Position numbers and translations under genes: made by a program. 64,000 nt of DNA from Siphonodentalium dalli (Eukaryota > Mollusca > Scaphopoda > Gadilida > Siphonodentaliidae). Of this stretch, positions 49,749 to 60,190 are shown in pieces; the stretch's first letter is position 1, and each line of letters starts with the position of its first letter. The notes under the pieces were generated by a model. It saw nothing but the letters and a program-made list of their open reading frames with translations, made no database searches and had not been told where the DNA came from. The DNA lies in contig CP136062.1 in NCBI GenBank assembly GCA_032622095.1, forward strand, positions 8,583,710-8,647,709, in the 5' to 3' direction.

Positions 49749-52534
49749 ATCTTCGGAGGAGATGTGAGGACAAGCACATGGGCCCAAATTGCAAACTTTG
49801 AGGGCCCGTAACTCTTGCATTTCTTCTCGGATTTCAAAAATCCTTTCCGGTATGAGTTTGTTTTCGTTCGGGAAATACATAAACTTAAATATATGAATGT
49901 CAATCAAAATTTTATTTTGCAAACAATTTGCCCCCCACCCCAGTGTCAAAATATATGTCTGACCCTGTCAAAATTTCCTTCTCTGACTAAACTGACAACG
50001 GTCAACACGACTATGAAAACCACATGCAGTTATCTGGAATGATACAAGAGGACAACAGAGTACAATCAAATAGAGGTTTGCCAACTATGGGCGGTAACTC
50101 CTCAGGGAAAGCGCGGACACAAGTTCTGATGCACGTGGGCAGTAGGGCATATCGAGATGTGTATACAGTCCAATTTTCGATGCTCTGCTCCTTATAATTT
50201 CCGAGATAATAAAATGACATTTTTTCATATAAAGGGAGATAACTCTACGGGGTAAATGCGGACAATATCCGTTATGAGCCAAAGGCATAGAACTCATTTA
50301 CCCCAACATACTTACCAAACTTGAGTTTTCTAGTACTAATACATTCCGAGATTTGGGCGTTGAAAAATACTGTAGTATAATAATAATAATAATAATGAAA
50401 AATAATCGAAAAAGGGCCATAACTCTGTTAAAAGATATTGGACCAACATCCGGATACCATTATTTTTAGTAGACCTTAGATGCCTTCATTCGCTAGAGAT
50501 TTCGCGGTCCTCCTCCCATTAGTTTCTGAGTATTTCCAATTAAACAGAAAACGGCCGCAGTAGAAAAACAATATACTTCCTTGGTTACACCATGGAAGTA
50601 TAATAATAGGATCAATCATGAGTGGAAAGAATCGCAGTTTATGGACGGAAAATATGAAGTATGGTGATTATATGTTGTCCTAATATGTGTAGGTTGATCT
50701 CAAGTGTTTGGACGTGACCCCACCCCTGCCTCGAAATTGGGTGACGGGATTGGGAAAACATCAACCCCTGGCACAAACTGCTAAGTTTGAGGCCCCGTAA
50801 CTTCGTCAGTTTCCAACGGATTTTAAAGTTGTTTCCAGTTTTGTGATTTGCGGCTGACATAGATTGCATAGTATAAATTTCATCTGATTTGGAGACGGAT
50901 AACACTTTGATTATTGGAAAGCATATGGGCCCAAATTCAAACTTGTACGGCCAAAATCTCCGCCATTTTCCAACGTATTTACGATCTGTCTTCAGCTTCG
51001 AGATCGGCTGATGTTGCAGATATTATATTCCAAGTTTCATCTGATTCCGAGAAGAATTAAAATTCGGCACCACGGACCACCCCTCCCCAGACCCACAATA
51101 ATGAACCGACACTGGCAAAATTTGGCCCACCGCGTGCCGTCTCCAGTCCGTACGCATTTTCGTATCAGATGACATCCTATGTTCGATATCTTCGGAGGAG
51201 ATGTGTTATCAAGCACATGGGCCCAAAATTGCAAAGTTTGAGGGCCCGCGATTCTTTTAGTTTTCGATGGATTTTCGAAATTCTTCCAGTTTCTAGATCG
51301 GCTGATGTTGCAGATGTTATATTCCAAGTTTCATCTGATTCCGAGAAGAATTAAAAATTGGTACCACGGACCACCCCTCCCCAGACCCACAATAATGAAC
51401 AGACACTGGCAAAATTTGGCCCACCGCGTGCTCTCTTCCGTCCGCACACGTTGGCGTATCAGATGATATCCTATGTTCGATATCTTCGGAGGAGATGTGA
51501 GGACAAGCACATGGGCCCAAATTGCAAACTTTGAGGGCCCGTAACTCTTGCATTTCTTCTCGGATTTCAAAAATCCTTTCCGGTATGAGTTTGTTTTCGT
51601 TCGGGAAATACATAAACTTAAATATATGAATGTCAATCAAAATTTTATTTTGCAAACAATTTGCCCCCCACCCCAGTGTCAAAATATATGTCTGACCCTG
51701 TCAAAATTTCCTTCTCTGACTAAACTGACAACGGTCAACACGACTATGAAAACCACATGCAGTTATCTGGAATGATACAAGAGGACAACAGAGTACAATC
51801 AAATAGAGGTTTGCCAACTATGGGCGGTAACTCCTCAGGGAAAGCGCGGACACAAGTTCTGATGCCCGTGGGCAGTAGGGCATATCGAGATGTGTATACA
51901 GTCCAATTTTCGATGCTCTGCTCCTTATAATTTCCGAGATAATAAAATGACATTTTTTCATATAAAGGGAGATAACTCTACGGGGTAAATGCGGACAATA
52001 TCCGTTATGAGCCAAAGGCATAGAACTCATTTACCCCAACATACTTACCAAACTTGAGTTTTCTAGTACTAATACATTCCGAGATTTGGGCGTTGAAAAA
52101 TACTGTAGTATAATAATAATAATAATAATGAAAAATAATCGAAAAAGGGCCATAACTCTGTCAAAAGATATTGGACCAACATCTGGATACCATTATTTTT
52201 AGTAGACCTTAGATGCCTATATTCGCTAGAGATTTCGCGGTCCTCCTCCCATTAGTTTCTGAGTATTTTCAATTAAACAGAAAACGGCCGCAGTAGAAAA
52301 ACAATATACTTCCTTGGTTACACCATGGAAGTATAATAATAATAATAATAATGAAAAATAATCGAAAAAGGGCCATAACTCTGTCAAAATATATTGGACC
52401 AACATCCGGATAGCATTATTTTTAGTAGACCTTAGATGCCTACATTCGCTAGAGATTTCGCGGTCCTCCTCCCATTAGTTTCTGAGTATTTCCAATTAAA
52501 CAGAAAACGGCCGCAGTAGAAAAACAATATACTT
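49749..52534. repeat. Satellite array 3: type-1 unit plus terminal M modules
   Basis: A partial unit (49749-50352) and one complete unit (50353-52085, 1733 bp because of one extra AAT) carry type-1 diagnostic bases (GTCTGACCC, CTCTACGGGG). A further M and a D-type M (from about 52340: GTCAAAATATATTGG, CCGGATAGC) follow. The satellite stops abruptly at ATACTTCC (52534), inside the stem of the M hairpin. Confidence 0.92.
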
Positions 52535-52700
52535 CCTGGCTACGATATAACGGATCTGACCTTACCCGGCCCGCCAGATAGAGCGCGCAAACGCGCTGAG
52601 ATCGGCGCTGTAGCTAATTACGCTCCAGATTCGGCGCGCGTATCGGAACGGTGTGCGACGAGAGCGCAGTGCTTGTGAACGCATCGCTGTATGCGTGAGA
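52535..52700. other. CpG-rich patch abutting the satellite
   Basis: Right after the satellite break the sequence becomes GC- and CpG-rich for ~160 bp (GCCCGCCAGATAGAGCGCGC, then GGCGCGCG). It holds a small hairpin AGCGCG-CAAA-CGCGCT (52582-52597). This stands out from the AT-rich surroundings. A 60-codon frame begins at 52653 without recognisable features. It could be a gene-derived or promoter fragment, or a mobile-element end. Confidence 0.4.
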
Positions 52701-53315
52701 CTGTTCTTATTTCGGTCCTATCTCGTTGTTCTGTTGATGACATGGTATGCACTGGCTATGCATTATTCCAATAAAGAGCGTTCATCGCAAGTTAATGGTA
52801 AAATATATGTTCATATAAGACGCCTGTTTTTTTAATAATTATTGACGGGCTGTCCCCGACACAACACAATGCAAAATATATGTCTACCTTACTTTGGGCA
52901 TCAATATAATACAGTAAGGTTATATTGAATCATATGTTCCCGACTGTTATGTGCTATTTTAACATTGCATGATGTTGAGTTGGCAAGGCAAATTTCGGAA
53001 TAGTATTAGCTTGATGTCAATACATAGCATTGTATACAACCTACATGTACATCGTAACTATATTTATCACATAATTAACTCACAAAATCAGCTTCATAAT
53101 TATTGGTAAGACACACGTTTAATATTAGCGCATGCGATGACGTCACGCCGAAGATTTTCCACTAATTGATAGAGATTCTCATATTTACCCCAAAACTCCC
53201 ACTTTATTTAACTAAAATGCATAAAAATAAAAAAAACTAGGAGATATATAGTCAGGGGAATTTCGCACAATTGACCCCACCACCCCAAATACATATATAA
53301 GTCTTATATCGTGTA
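52701..53315. other. Anonymous AT-rich sequence
   Basis: It contains one AAAGAGCGTT decamer (52773) and a segment near 52958-53035 (TTTAACATTGCATGATGTTG and following) resembling 53805-53890. No gene recognised. Confidence 0.5.
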
Positions 53316-53430
53316 TTTTTTTAAAACATATTTTATTGTAATATAATATTACAAGAGGGATAGGGGCACACATTTTAACAACTTACATCCACCCCTCTCC
53401 CATTAACATTTTAACAAATACAACGTAGAT
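53316..53430 (-). mobile_element. 5'-truncated retrotransposon 3' end
   Basis: It reads T-run, AAAACATATTTTATTGTAATA, GGGATAGGGGCACAC, then CACCCCTCTCCC. This aligns with the start of the retrotransposon 3' end at 56475-56560 (AAACATATTTTATTTGTAGTA, GGATTGGGGCACA, GCCCCTCTCCGG). In both, the T-run is the minus-strand poly(A) tail. Only ~115 bp remain, as expected for an aborted reverse transcript of a related element. Confidence 0.5.
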
Positions 53431-54293
53431 GACGAAGATAACATATATACGGGATGACGTTTTGTGTGTTTCTAATTGCTGTCTTTATGGTGGTGAGGTT
53501 AATTGTACCAAATACAAGTGTATAGAGTTATTCACCTTCCATCAAAACTAACAGACTGGCTCTTAGTCCAGATAGGTGTTTGTCTGTTCTCGAAAAAATT
53601 CCTATGAGTTTACTCAATATAACACAATCATGCCTCGTGGTACAACCAGATAGTCGTATACCCAAGGGGCATCATTATAAATCACTTTGCTGTACTATTG
53701 TAGGCCGAGTTGGGTGGTCAAAGGAAGCACATGACCCATGAACAATGGTAGTCTGTCCTCATTCCCATATTCCAGCATACATGCCAGTGGACTGTTATCT
53801 TCTTAACATTGCATTTTGTTGAGTTGTGGGAGGCAAATATCGAAATATTATAAGTTATATGTCGATAAAGAGCGTTTATAACTAATATACTTCCCGTGAG
53901 TGGAAACTGATTTCTAAATTACACACACACCGGATTGTCCTAGTTTGTCTGAAACTTTGGTTTCAGTCTTTCACAGTTAAGTGCAGGAGAACACTATGAA
54001 CATTATTATACTGATGTACATGTATGCATACCATACGACCATAGTTGAATATAATTCATGTAAATATATATATAATGCATTGTAAATAGATGCACAAATT
54101 TTGTTAATGAAATGCCGGCTGCGATGGGACACCCGGGAACAGACACGCGTCAGACGAAATTATCACTTCATGGTCATTAGACGTGGTAATTGACACCTCC
54201 CGGTGGACCAATATAAATCGCCCGAGTGTACACAACAGATTAAAATATGCTAACAGTCAGTCAACGATGGTGTGATATAATAACCACACACTG
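53431..54293. other. Anonymous sequence
   Basis: No gene recognised. A third kind of AAAGAGCGTT context lies at 53867. The block 53805-53890 is a diverged relative of 52958-53035. Confidence 0.5.
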
Positions 54294-54949
54294 GTTAAAT
54301 GGTCTTGCTAATTTGCTATGATGCTGGTGGGATCAGGTGAACTGTCATGCTGCTGATATGGCGAACTGATGCTGCTAAGACCACATGACCAAATAACCAG
54401 GGCGAACCAGTGTTAAATGAATATTTATAGCAATGAAGAGCGGCGATCATCATCTATACACACCCACACCAATCTATATCGAAACGGACATCGAGACAAC
54501 ACGGTGACACCCGTCAGGTCACGGGCGCGTCGACAGGGATGTGAGCTATGGTAACTCCGTGTGTATCAATAGTTGTGGGAGCAGGCCACAGCGGTGAAAG
54601 TGACCACCTTACTATAAGTGTGACACAGTGCATGTATGTCATAGGTGAGATAGAGCTGATTTCAAGGTCCAGTCATTGCAAGGCAAACACTTTCCATCCC
54701 GGTTAAATTATCCTGCTAATTTGATCTGATGCTGGTGGGTCCTGCTGACTTGCCATTGTGCTGGTAGTGACAAATATTGATGTTAAGAAATTGTTCCGTT
54801 ATTGTATATATATCCAGACACTGCAACATGTATGTTCCGAAAGAATAACGGTACATTTTCTTAACAGAATCAGTTTACCATATCAGCATATTTCAACTCC
54901 GTGGTATACCCACCAGCATCGTAGCAAATCAACAAGACTACTTAAATTC
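54294..54949. repeat. Inverted and direct copies of a ~38-bp motif
   Basis: The motif GTTAAATGGTCTTGCTAATT..GATGCTGGTGGG occurs at 54294-54331, again directly near 54702-54740, and inverted at 54911-54949 (CCCACCAGCATCGTAGCAAA). The outer pair could be terminal repeats of a ~656-bp element, at about 80-85% identity. A 68-codon frame (54758-54964) shows no recognisable features. Confidence 0.45.
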
Positions 54950-56168
54950 GGGATATCTCACTGACGTACATGTGCACGTACGCATCGACATTAACGTTTG
55001 AGTTTGTTTATGTGTCTATATTATATTTTACTGTTTAATTTAGGTTCTGTGCGCCCATATGGTATTATAGAAATATATCACAAGATTACATAAAATAAAA
55101 GCTTCCTCCATATAGGCGGCATATGAATTATTTTAATAAACGCCATGCTGTCTCCAAATTTATGCGAATGTCACGCAGCGCGGACATAAGTAGTTTGCAT
55201 GCAGGAGTTACTGTTCCTTTTGATATATAAAATAAAAGTTAATTCCACTTATCCCACAATATTACGAGGCAATTTCACAATTATATTATTTATATGCCGT
55301 TCCTTTAGAATACTCTCATTATCCTCATCTCCACCCATTGAACCATGTCGTAATCCGTATGTCTGTCAGTATTTTTATTTTCGGAAACGGCCGAATTAAA
55401 ATATTTTCCAGCCACATCGATGAATCCAAGATCATCCTTCTTGATTCGCCATTTTCGACTGCATATTTTAACGAAGAGTATGTGTCGTACTTTGTCATCA
55501 ATTTAGAGCACTTCAATTCAAATCTGTGGAACTAATCACGCATGATTGTGGTTGTTTTGTTTGTATGACGACAACAGCATGAATAATATGGATACCAATG
55601 TCCTAGTGGGATATATTCTGCAGGTATCGATCATACGCGATGCCAATAATTATTTTAAAAAATAAAACATTTACGATTTGAGATAGACGGGATCAGTTGT
55701 GACTGTGTACGTACATGTACATATGTGGATGTTAATATCAGCAAACTATATATAGGGACTATAACATTGCATAGCAATATACTGATCTATTAATTTTAAA
55801 CCCAGAGTGTTTGCCGCCATCCATGGCGTACCACCCCGACGGTGTATACAAACACAGCCATATAGAAGGGAATCATAATTCCTATTAACCGCCAGGGCAG
55901 ATATATAGCGCACACTATGGGCTGAGACAATTTGAGATATCTGCCGCCGCCCCTAAGGCGCGCAATCGGATTATATTAGTTATGGATGGGCTAACACTCG
56001 CCGGCAGGCGATCTCACTGCTCAAGATAGATATTCCCTCCTGTTTGGCTTTTGTAGTAAATCGCCAAATGTATGCGTGACACAATGTGATACATACATAT
56101 TTTACCCCAGTTATTTTAATTTATCAGACGGTCACCATATCACCAAGTTACAACGACAATATTTCTTC
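54950..56168. other. Anonymous sequence
   Basis: No supported gene. Two opposed frames (55325-55516 minus, 55338-55535 plus) overlap each other and show no recognised domain. Confidence 0.5.
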
Positions 56169-56226
56169 AATCGGATAATGCATCTTTAAAGGCACTTAAT
56201 CGGATAATGCATCTTTAAAAGCACTT
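56169..56226. repeat. 29-bp tandem duplication
   Basis: AATCGGATAATGCATCTTTA followed by AAGGCACTT is repeated twice in tandem (56169-56197, 56198-56226) with one base different. Confidence 0.85.
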
Positions 56227-56812
56227 AACATTAACAATGATTAGCGCACCACATATAAATGAACATTCATGGCACCGACAAACAAGGTGTCATGTTCAAC
56301 ACTATGAAAGCGTACTGAAAACATAAAATTCGTAATTATGGTGATCAATCACGCATATGATCCATCGATATACTCAACATCTGCTTATGTATGCATTGCA
56401 TGAAATCATTGGTTATGACCAATGACAAATAGAGTGCGTCGCCCCCCCCCCCCCCCCTGTCATTTTTTTTTTTTTTTTTTTTTAAACATATTTTATTTGT
56501 AGTATAATACAAAATGGATTGGGGCACAAGTTACAAAACTTAATGAGCCCCTCTCCGGTATACATTGATACAAACAATTTGTTTAACAAAATGGCACAAT
56601 AAGTAACTTATTTACAGCTGCACGTGGTGAATGAGAAAGGTGATGATGGCAGATTGTAACAATTCATTGAGGAAGGATGAGAGTGAGTCAGTGAGAGTGA
56701 TTGGTGGGGGGGGGGGGGGGGGTGCCAACGCCGAGTTGCATTCTATGGTGAGGCGAAAGGAAAAGGAAAACATGTGATAATTGATAAACTAATTTCTTAT
56801 ATTGAAATTTAA

Positions 56813-56979
56813 CTAGAAACGTTTAGTCTCCGCGATAAAATGCTGCACTATTTTGAACAATTTCACATTTTGTTTGTTATGAGCATTCGGGAGGCCAGCA
56901 AGTAGATTGTTCATGTGCGTTAATTTAATTCCTTCTCTGTGTAGCATATGAAACATCTCAGTTCGTTCTGACTGGTAGT
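56813..56979 (-). pseudogene. Frameshifted C-terminal tail of the retrotransposon ORF
   Basis: In another frame just after the Cys/His motif, an open frame continues to TAG at 56813-56815, ending ...FIAETKRF. This leucine-rich tail following a Cys/His motif is typical of the C-terminus of related elements. The two frames differ by one base, and the five-G run 56980-56984 is the obvious site. With one G fewer, CP would be followed by HYQ rather than PLP. It could be a real inactivating indel or a homopolymer error. Confidence 0.7.
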
Positions 56980-59900
56980 GGGGGACACATAAAGAAGTAG
57001 TGATAGGCATCTTCACACTGGTTGCCACACGTACAACGTGGGCTTCCTGCAATATAATTCTGAAATTTGTCAGACTGAAGATCACTACAATAGTTTCTTA
57101 GTCTGGCGTGCAATACATTATATTTCCTACGACCTGTATAGAAATATATTGGAGGTCTAGCGGTGGGATCAATTATTCTAAGATAATCTTTAAAATCGAA
57201 AATCGTCGGAGCTTCTGTTATTGCGGAAGGCATGTCGTTCCACGCTTTTATTGTTGAGGGAAAAAATGACTTTTTGTAGTGCTCGGTATTGCTGAAGTAT
57301 GTGTAAAATTTTTCGGGGTTTCTGAATTCATACTCGGATATATCGGCTATCCTGGGTGGTATTATTTTAGTGAGGTAAGTAGGGGCCCTCTGATTTACAA
57401 TGTTATACATAGTTTGTAATTTATGAAGTTCGCGCCTTTTTCTTAGCGAGGGCCAGCCGACTTCTGTCATAATGTCTGTATCTGATACTGAACGCGTGAG
57501 GCCGCTGACAATTCTGGCTGCATCAATGTGTAATCGGTCAAGTTTATCCAATTGATATTTTGGCGCGCATGCCCAGACTACATCCGAGTAATCATATAGA
57601 GGCAGTATATATGTTTTATATATATTTTCTAATGTCTTCCTGTCGAGTTGGAATTTAAATTTTCTAAGTTGTGCTAAGCGGGATGCTACTCTCTTTATTG
57701 TTGCATTTATATGATTGTTCCACGACATATTTGATTGGAGCTCAAGACCAAGGTGTTTGTGTGTCTCAACAAATGATATTTTGTCACTATTAAAAGTTAA
57801 ATTAGGGATATCACCAGAGGTGCCAATCAATGAATATGACATGCCCATTGTTTTTGAAGGATTAAAGCTGACCAGCCAATTTTTTGACCATGTTGCTATG
57901 GTTTCAAGGTCCATATTCATAATCCGTGCTAACTCATTCAGATCGTGGTGGCTATTTGTAAGACAGGTATCGTCGGCGTACATTCTGGTCACGGAACTGA
58001 TGTTGTCAGGTAGGTCATTTATGTAAACTAAAAATAGAAAAGGTCCTAAAATTGAGCCTTGAGGGACGCCCGCTGGAATGATCTCATAATCAGAAAAGCT
58101 GTCGTTTACTAATACGCGCTGCTGGCGGTTTCTTAGATAATTTTCTATCCATTTCAATGGTTTCCCTCGCACGCCATAACTAGACAGTTTATGTACCAAT
58201 CCTCTGTGCCAAACTCTCTCGAATGCCTTCGATATATCACAGAAAGTAGAACACGTATATAAGCCATTGTCGAGAGATTGGCTCAGGTGATTATATAGAT
58301 CTATGAGTTGATGAGATGTACTTTGCCCTGGCATGAAACCCGATTGGCGTGAGTATATTAGTTCATTTTCATTAAAGAACTTCCTGATCTGTTTTAAGAC
58401 AACTTTTTCGAATATCTTTCCAATGCATGGTAGAAGCGAGATGGGGCGATAGTTCTTACTATCAGCGGAGTCGTCTTTTTTAAAGATGGGAACAACATTT
58501 GCCTTTTTCCATATAGAAGGAAATTTTGTGGTATCGAATGATTTTCGGAAGAGTAAATTTAAAGGATAAGCAATTTTTTTAGCCGTGGCTTGAAGCATTC
58601 TCGCACTAATTCCATCGTGGCCATTGGCCTTGTTTAATTTTAGAGATTTAATTGCTAAAATTATTTCGTCTTCGGTGGACTCAAAGTCGTTCATAGTATT
58701 GCTACAACGAGAATTTAAAAAAGGTAAACTGTGATTTGAGTCATGTATCGATGAATTTGAAATGAAGCTCTTGTTCAGTATGTTGGCCTTATCTAGATCA
58801 TCGGTTGCGTATAGTTTTCCATTTACATTTACGGTATTTATATTGTCGCTGGAGCAGTACAGGGGCGGAATATTCGTTGTTTTTTTTTTACAAAGGAGGT
58901 AATTTATTAGTTGCCAGAAATCGCGAGGCGATGAAGATCCCTTCACGCGGTCTTCCAATTTTTCTTCAAATTTGGATTTGGCGTACTTTTTCATATTATT
59001 TACTTTGTTTCTGGAATGCTTATAATTTTGCCAAGTATCGGGGTTATTGTTTCTTAGAGCTTTGGTTCGTAATCTTTCACGTTTGCGAATTTCTCTTCGG
59101 ATATCTGAATTAAACCAGATTTTGTCCTTAGGTCGAACCGTAACAGATGATTGGGGGACTGTTTCTCGCATTATTGAATTAAATTTATTTTGGAAAATTA
59201 TTGTGGCTGAATCGATGTCAAGACCCGATAAGAGATCATCCCAGTTTGTGTTTCCGAGCAATTCATTGGCTCTTCCGAAATTTGCTCTGGAGTAGTTCCA
59301 CACTACTCTGCGAAAAGATGTCACATTTGAGTAATCATAGGATAATGACACATATACACCCAAATGGTCAGAGACTCCAGGATTGATTACATCGGCTTCT
59401 AGTACACGAAACGAATTGCTGATAATAATTGGATCTAATAGCGTACTCGATGAGCGTGATATTCTTGTAGGAGATGTTATAACATTTTTTATGCTATATC
59501 GGTCTATGATTTCTTTCAACTTAGAAGATGCATCTAGGAGATTGGAATTGTAGTCCCCCGTGATAATAATATTTTCTGATATGTCAAGTGCATCTGATAT
59601 CGATGTCTCTAGGTATTCCCAGTATTTTGGATCGCAGAACTGATCTGATCTATATGACATTCCTAGCATAATATGGCTTTTTTTTGAAAATAATTCAAAC
59701 CAAAGTATTGATGAGTCAAATTCTAGTTCATGTCTCCGCCTGTATATTATATGGGTCGCGAACATAACACATATACCTCCACCTCGAGAGTCGCGATCTT
59801 TCCGAACAGGGTCTTGATAACCCGGAATTTTTAGACTATCCGAACAGAATGATGGGTCCAGGTGAGTTTCACTAAAACACAGCACATCGAAATCGTTAAT

Positions 59901-60179
59901 GGTATCAACAATCTTTTCTAATTTATTTCTAATACTTCTGATGTTGTAATGGAAAATTGAAATTGTGTGGTTATTTTCGCTGGTGGCAGGACCAGGGTTG
60001 ATTTCAATATCACCTGATAATATCAGTATGAAAAATGTTGAGATGAATAATAATTTAAGATTTTGTGCTCGGAAGCTATATTTCAGGGATTCGCCTCTAA
60101 CCACAAGGGTATTCGGTGTCTTTTTCTTCAGATCAAAAACCCCAACTGCTGCCCTATATTGTTGTATCGAACAAGTCAT
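56958..60179 (-). CDS. Retrotransposon polyprotein: 2A-like peptide, APE endonuclease, reverse transcriptase
   Basis: 1073 codons. Residues 1-40 are basic/polar, 41-54 a hydrophobic stretch, and 56-64 read GDIEINPGP, matching the 2A consensus D(V/I)ExNPGP, at which the ribosome is known to skip the final Gly-Pro bond. Endonuclease (about 72-285): N79, SETHLD with E104, GDYN with D209/N211, LLDP with D249, SDH 270-272; all expected catalytic positions are present. Reverse transcriptase (about 555-830): NYRPISLLPCIGK 576-588, GFMPGQS 614-620, FCDISKAF with D648, GVPQGSILGP 704-713, YADD 734-737. C-terminal Cys/His motif C1049, C1051, C1055, H1060, C1065. Start chosen as the first ATG after an in-frame TAA two codons upstream. 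The ORF stops at TGA 56958-56960 after a frameshift in a five-base G run (56980-56984). The enzyme would nick target DNA and copy element RNA in the nucleus. Otherwise it appears intact, so this is a recent insertion. Confidence 0.92.
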   Translation of the reverse strand: MTCSIQQYRAAVGVFDLKKKTPNTLVVRGESLKYSFRAQNLKLLFISTFFILILSGDIEINPGPATSENNHTISIFHYNIRSIRNKLEKIVDTINDFDVLCFSETHLDPSFCSDSLKIPGYQDPVRKDRDSRGGGICVMFATHIIYRRRHELEFDSSILWFELFSKKSHIMLGMSYRSDQFCDPKYWEYLETSISDALDISENIIITGDYNSNLLDASSKLKEIIDRYSIKNVITSPTRISRSSSTLLDPIIISNSFRVLEADVINPGVSDHLGVYVSLSYDYSNVTSFRRVVWNYSRANFGRANELLGNTNWDDLLSGLDIDSATIIFQNKFNSIMRETVPQSSVTVRPKDKIWFNSDIRREIRKRERLRTKALRNNNPDTWQNYKHSRNKVNNMKKYAKSKFEEKLEDRVKGSSSPRDFWQLINYLLCKKKTTNIPPLYCSSDNINTVNVNGKLYATDDLDKANILNKSFISNSSIHDSNHSLPFLNSRCSNTMNDFESTEDEIILAIKSLKLNKANGHDGISARMLQATAKKIAYPLNLLFRKSFDTTKFPSIWKKANVVPIFKKDDSADSKNYRPISLLPCIGKIFEKVVLKQIRKFFNENELIYSRQSGFMPGQSTSHQLIDLYNHLSQSLDNGLYTCSTFCDISKAFERVWHRGLVHKLSSYGVRGKPLKWIENYLRNRQQRVLVNDSFSDYEIIPAGVPQGSILGPFLFLVYINDLPDNISSVTRMYADDTCLTNSHHDLNELARIMNMDLETIATWSKNWLVSFNPSKTMGMSYSLIGTSGDIPNLTFNSDKISFVETHKHLGLELQSNMSWNNHINATIKRVASRLAQLRKFKFQLDRKTLENIYKTYILPLYDYSDVVWACAPKYQLDKLDRLHIDAARIVSGLTRSVSDTDIMTEVGWPSLRKRRELHKLQTMYNIVNQRAPTYLTKIIPPRIADISEYEFRNPEKFYTYFSNTEHYKKSFFPSTIKAWNDMPSAITEAPTIFDFKDYLRIIDPTARPPIYFYTGRRKYNVLHARLRNYCSDLQSDKFQNYIAGSPRCTCGNQCEDAYHYFFMCPPLPVRTN
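59988..60014 (-). other. 2A-like ribosome-skipping motif
   Basis: Codons 56-64 of the retrotransposon ORF spell GDIEINPGP. By the known 2A mechanism, translation would release a 63-residue N-terminal product ending in Gly and restart at Pro64, just before the endonuclease domain. The preceding hydrophobic segment (residues 41-54) fits the hydrophobic/helical context usual upstream of 2A motifs and might act as a targeting signal. Activity is inferred from the motif only. Confidence 0.85.
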
Positions 60180-60190
60180 GATATTTTAGT

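Larger units (their letters stand above)
56463..60190 (-). mobile_element. APE-type non-LTR retrotransposon, CR1/L2/Jockey-like group
   Basis: A minus-strand LINE. The 3' end is marked on the plus strand by a 21-base T-run (56463-56483, the poly(A) tail), itself flanked by a 16-base C-run (56442-56457). The 3' UTR (56484-56812) contains a 17-base G-run (56706-56722). One long ORF (56958-60179) encodes endonuclease and reverse transcriptase, and its last ~50 codons are displaced by a frameshift. No ORF1 with nucleic-acid-binding features was found upstream. The 5' limit is not defined: an in-frame TAA (60186-60188) precedes the start, and upstream bases to about 60560 may be 5' UTR. No target-site duplication could be identified. 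Confidence 0.85.

Noticed and set aside
10376-52534. CRISPR array
   Set aside because: Units are kilobase-long contiguous copies without short repeat/unique spacer alternation, and the DNA is eukaryotic.
56706-56722. G-quadruplex regulatory element
   Set aside because: It is a single uninterrupted G homopolymer; length is prone to sequencing error and there is no loop pattern to support a specific structure.
57715-59386. Plus-strand frames of 61-103 codons within the retrotransposon
   Set aside because: They are antisense shadows of the endonuclease/RT frame.
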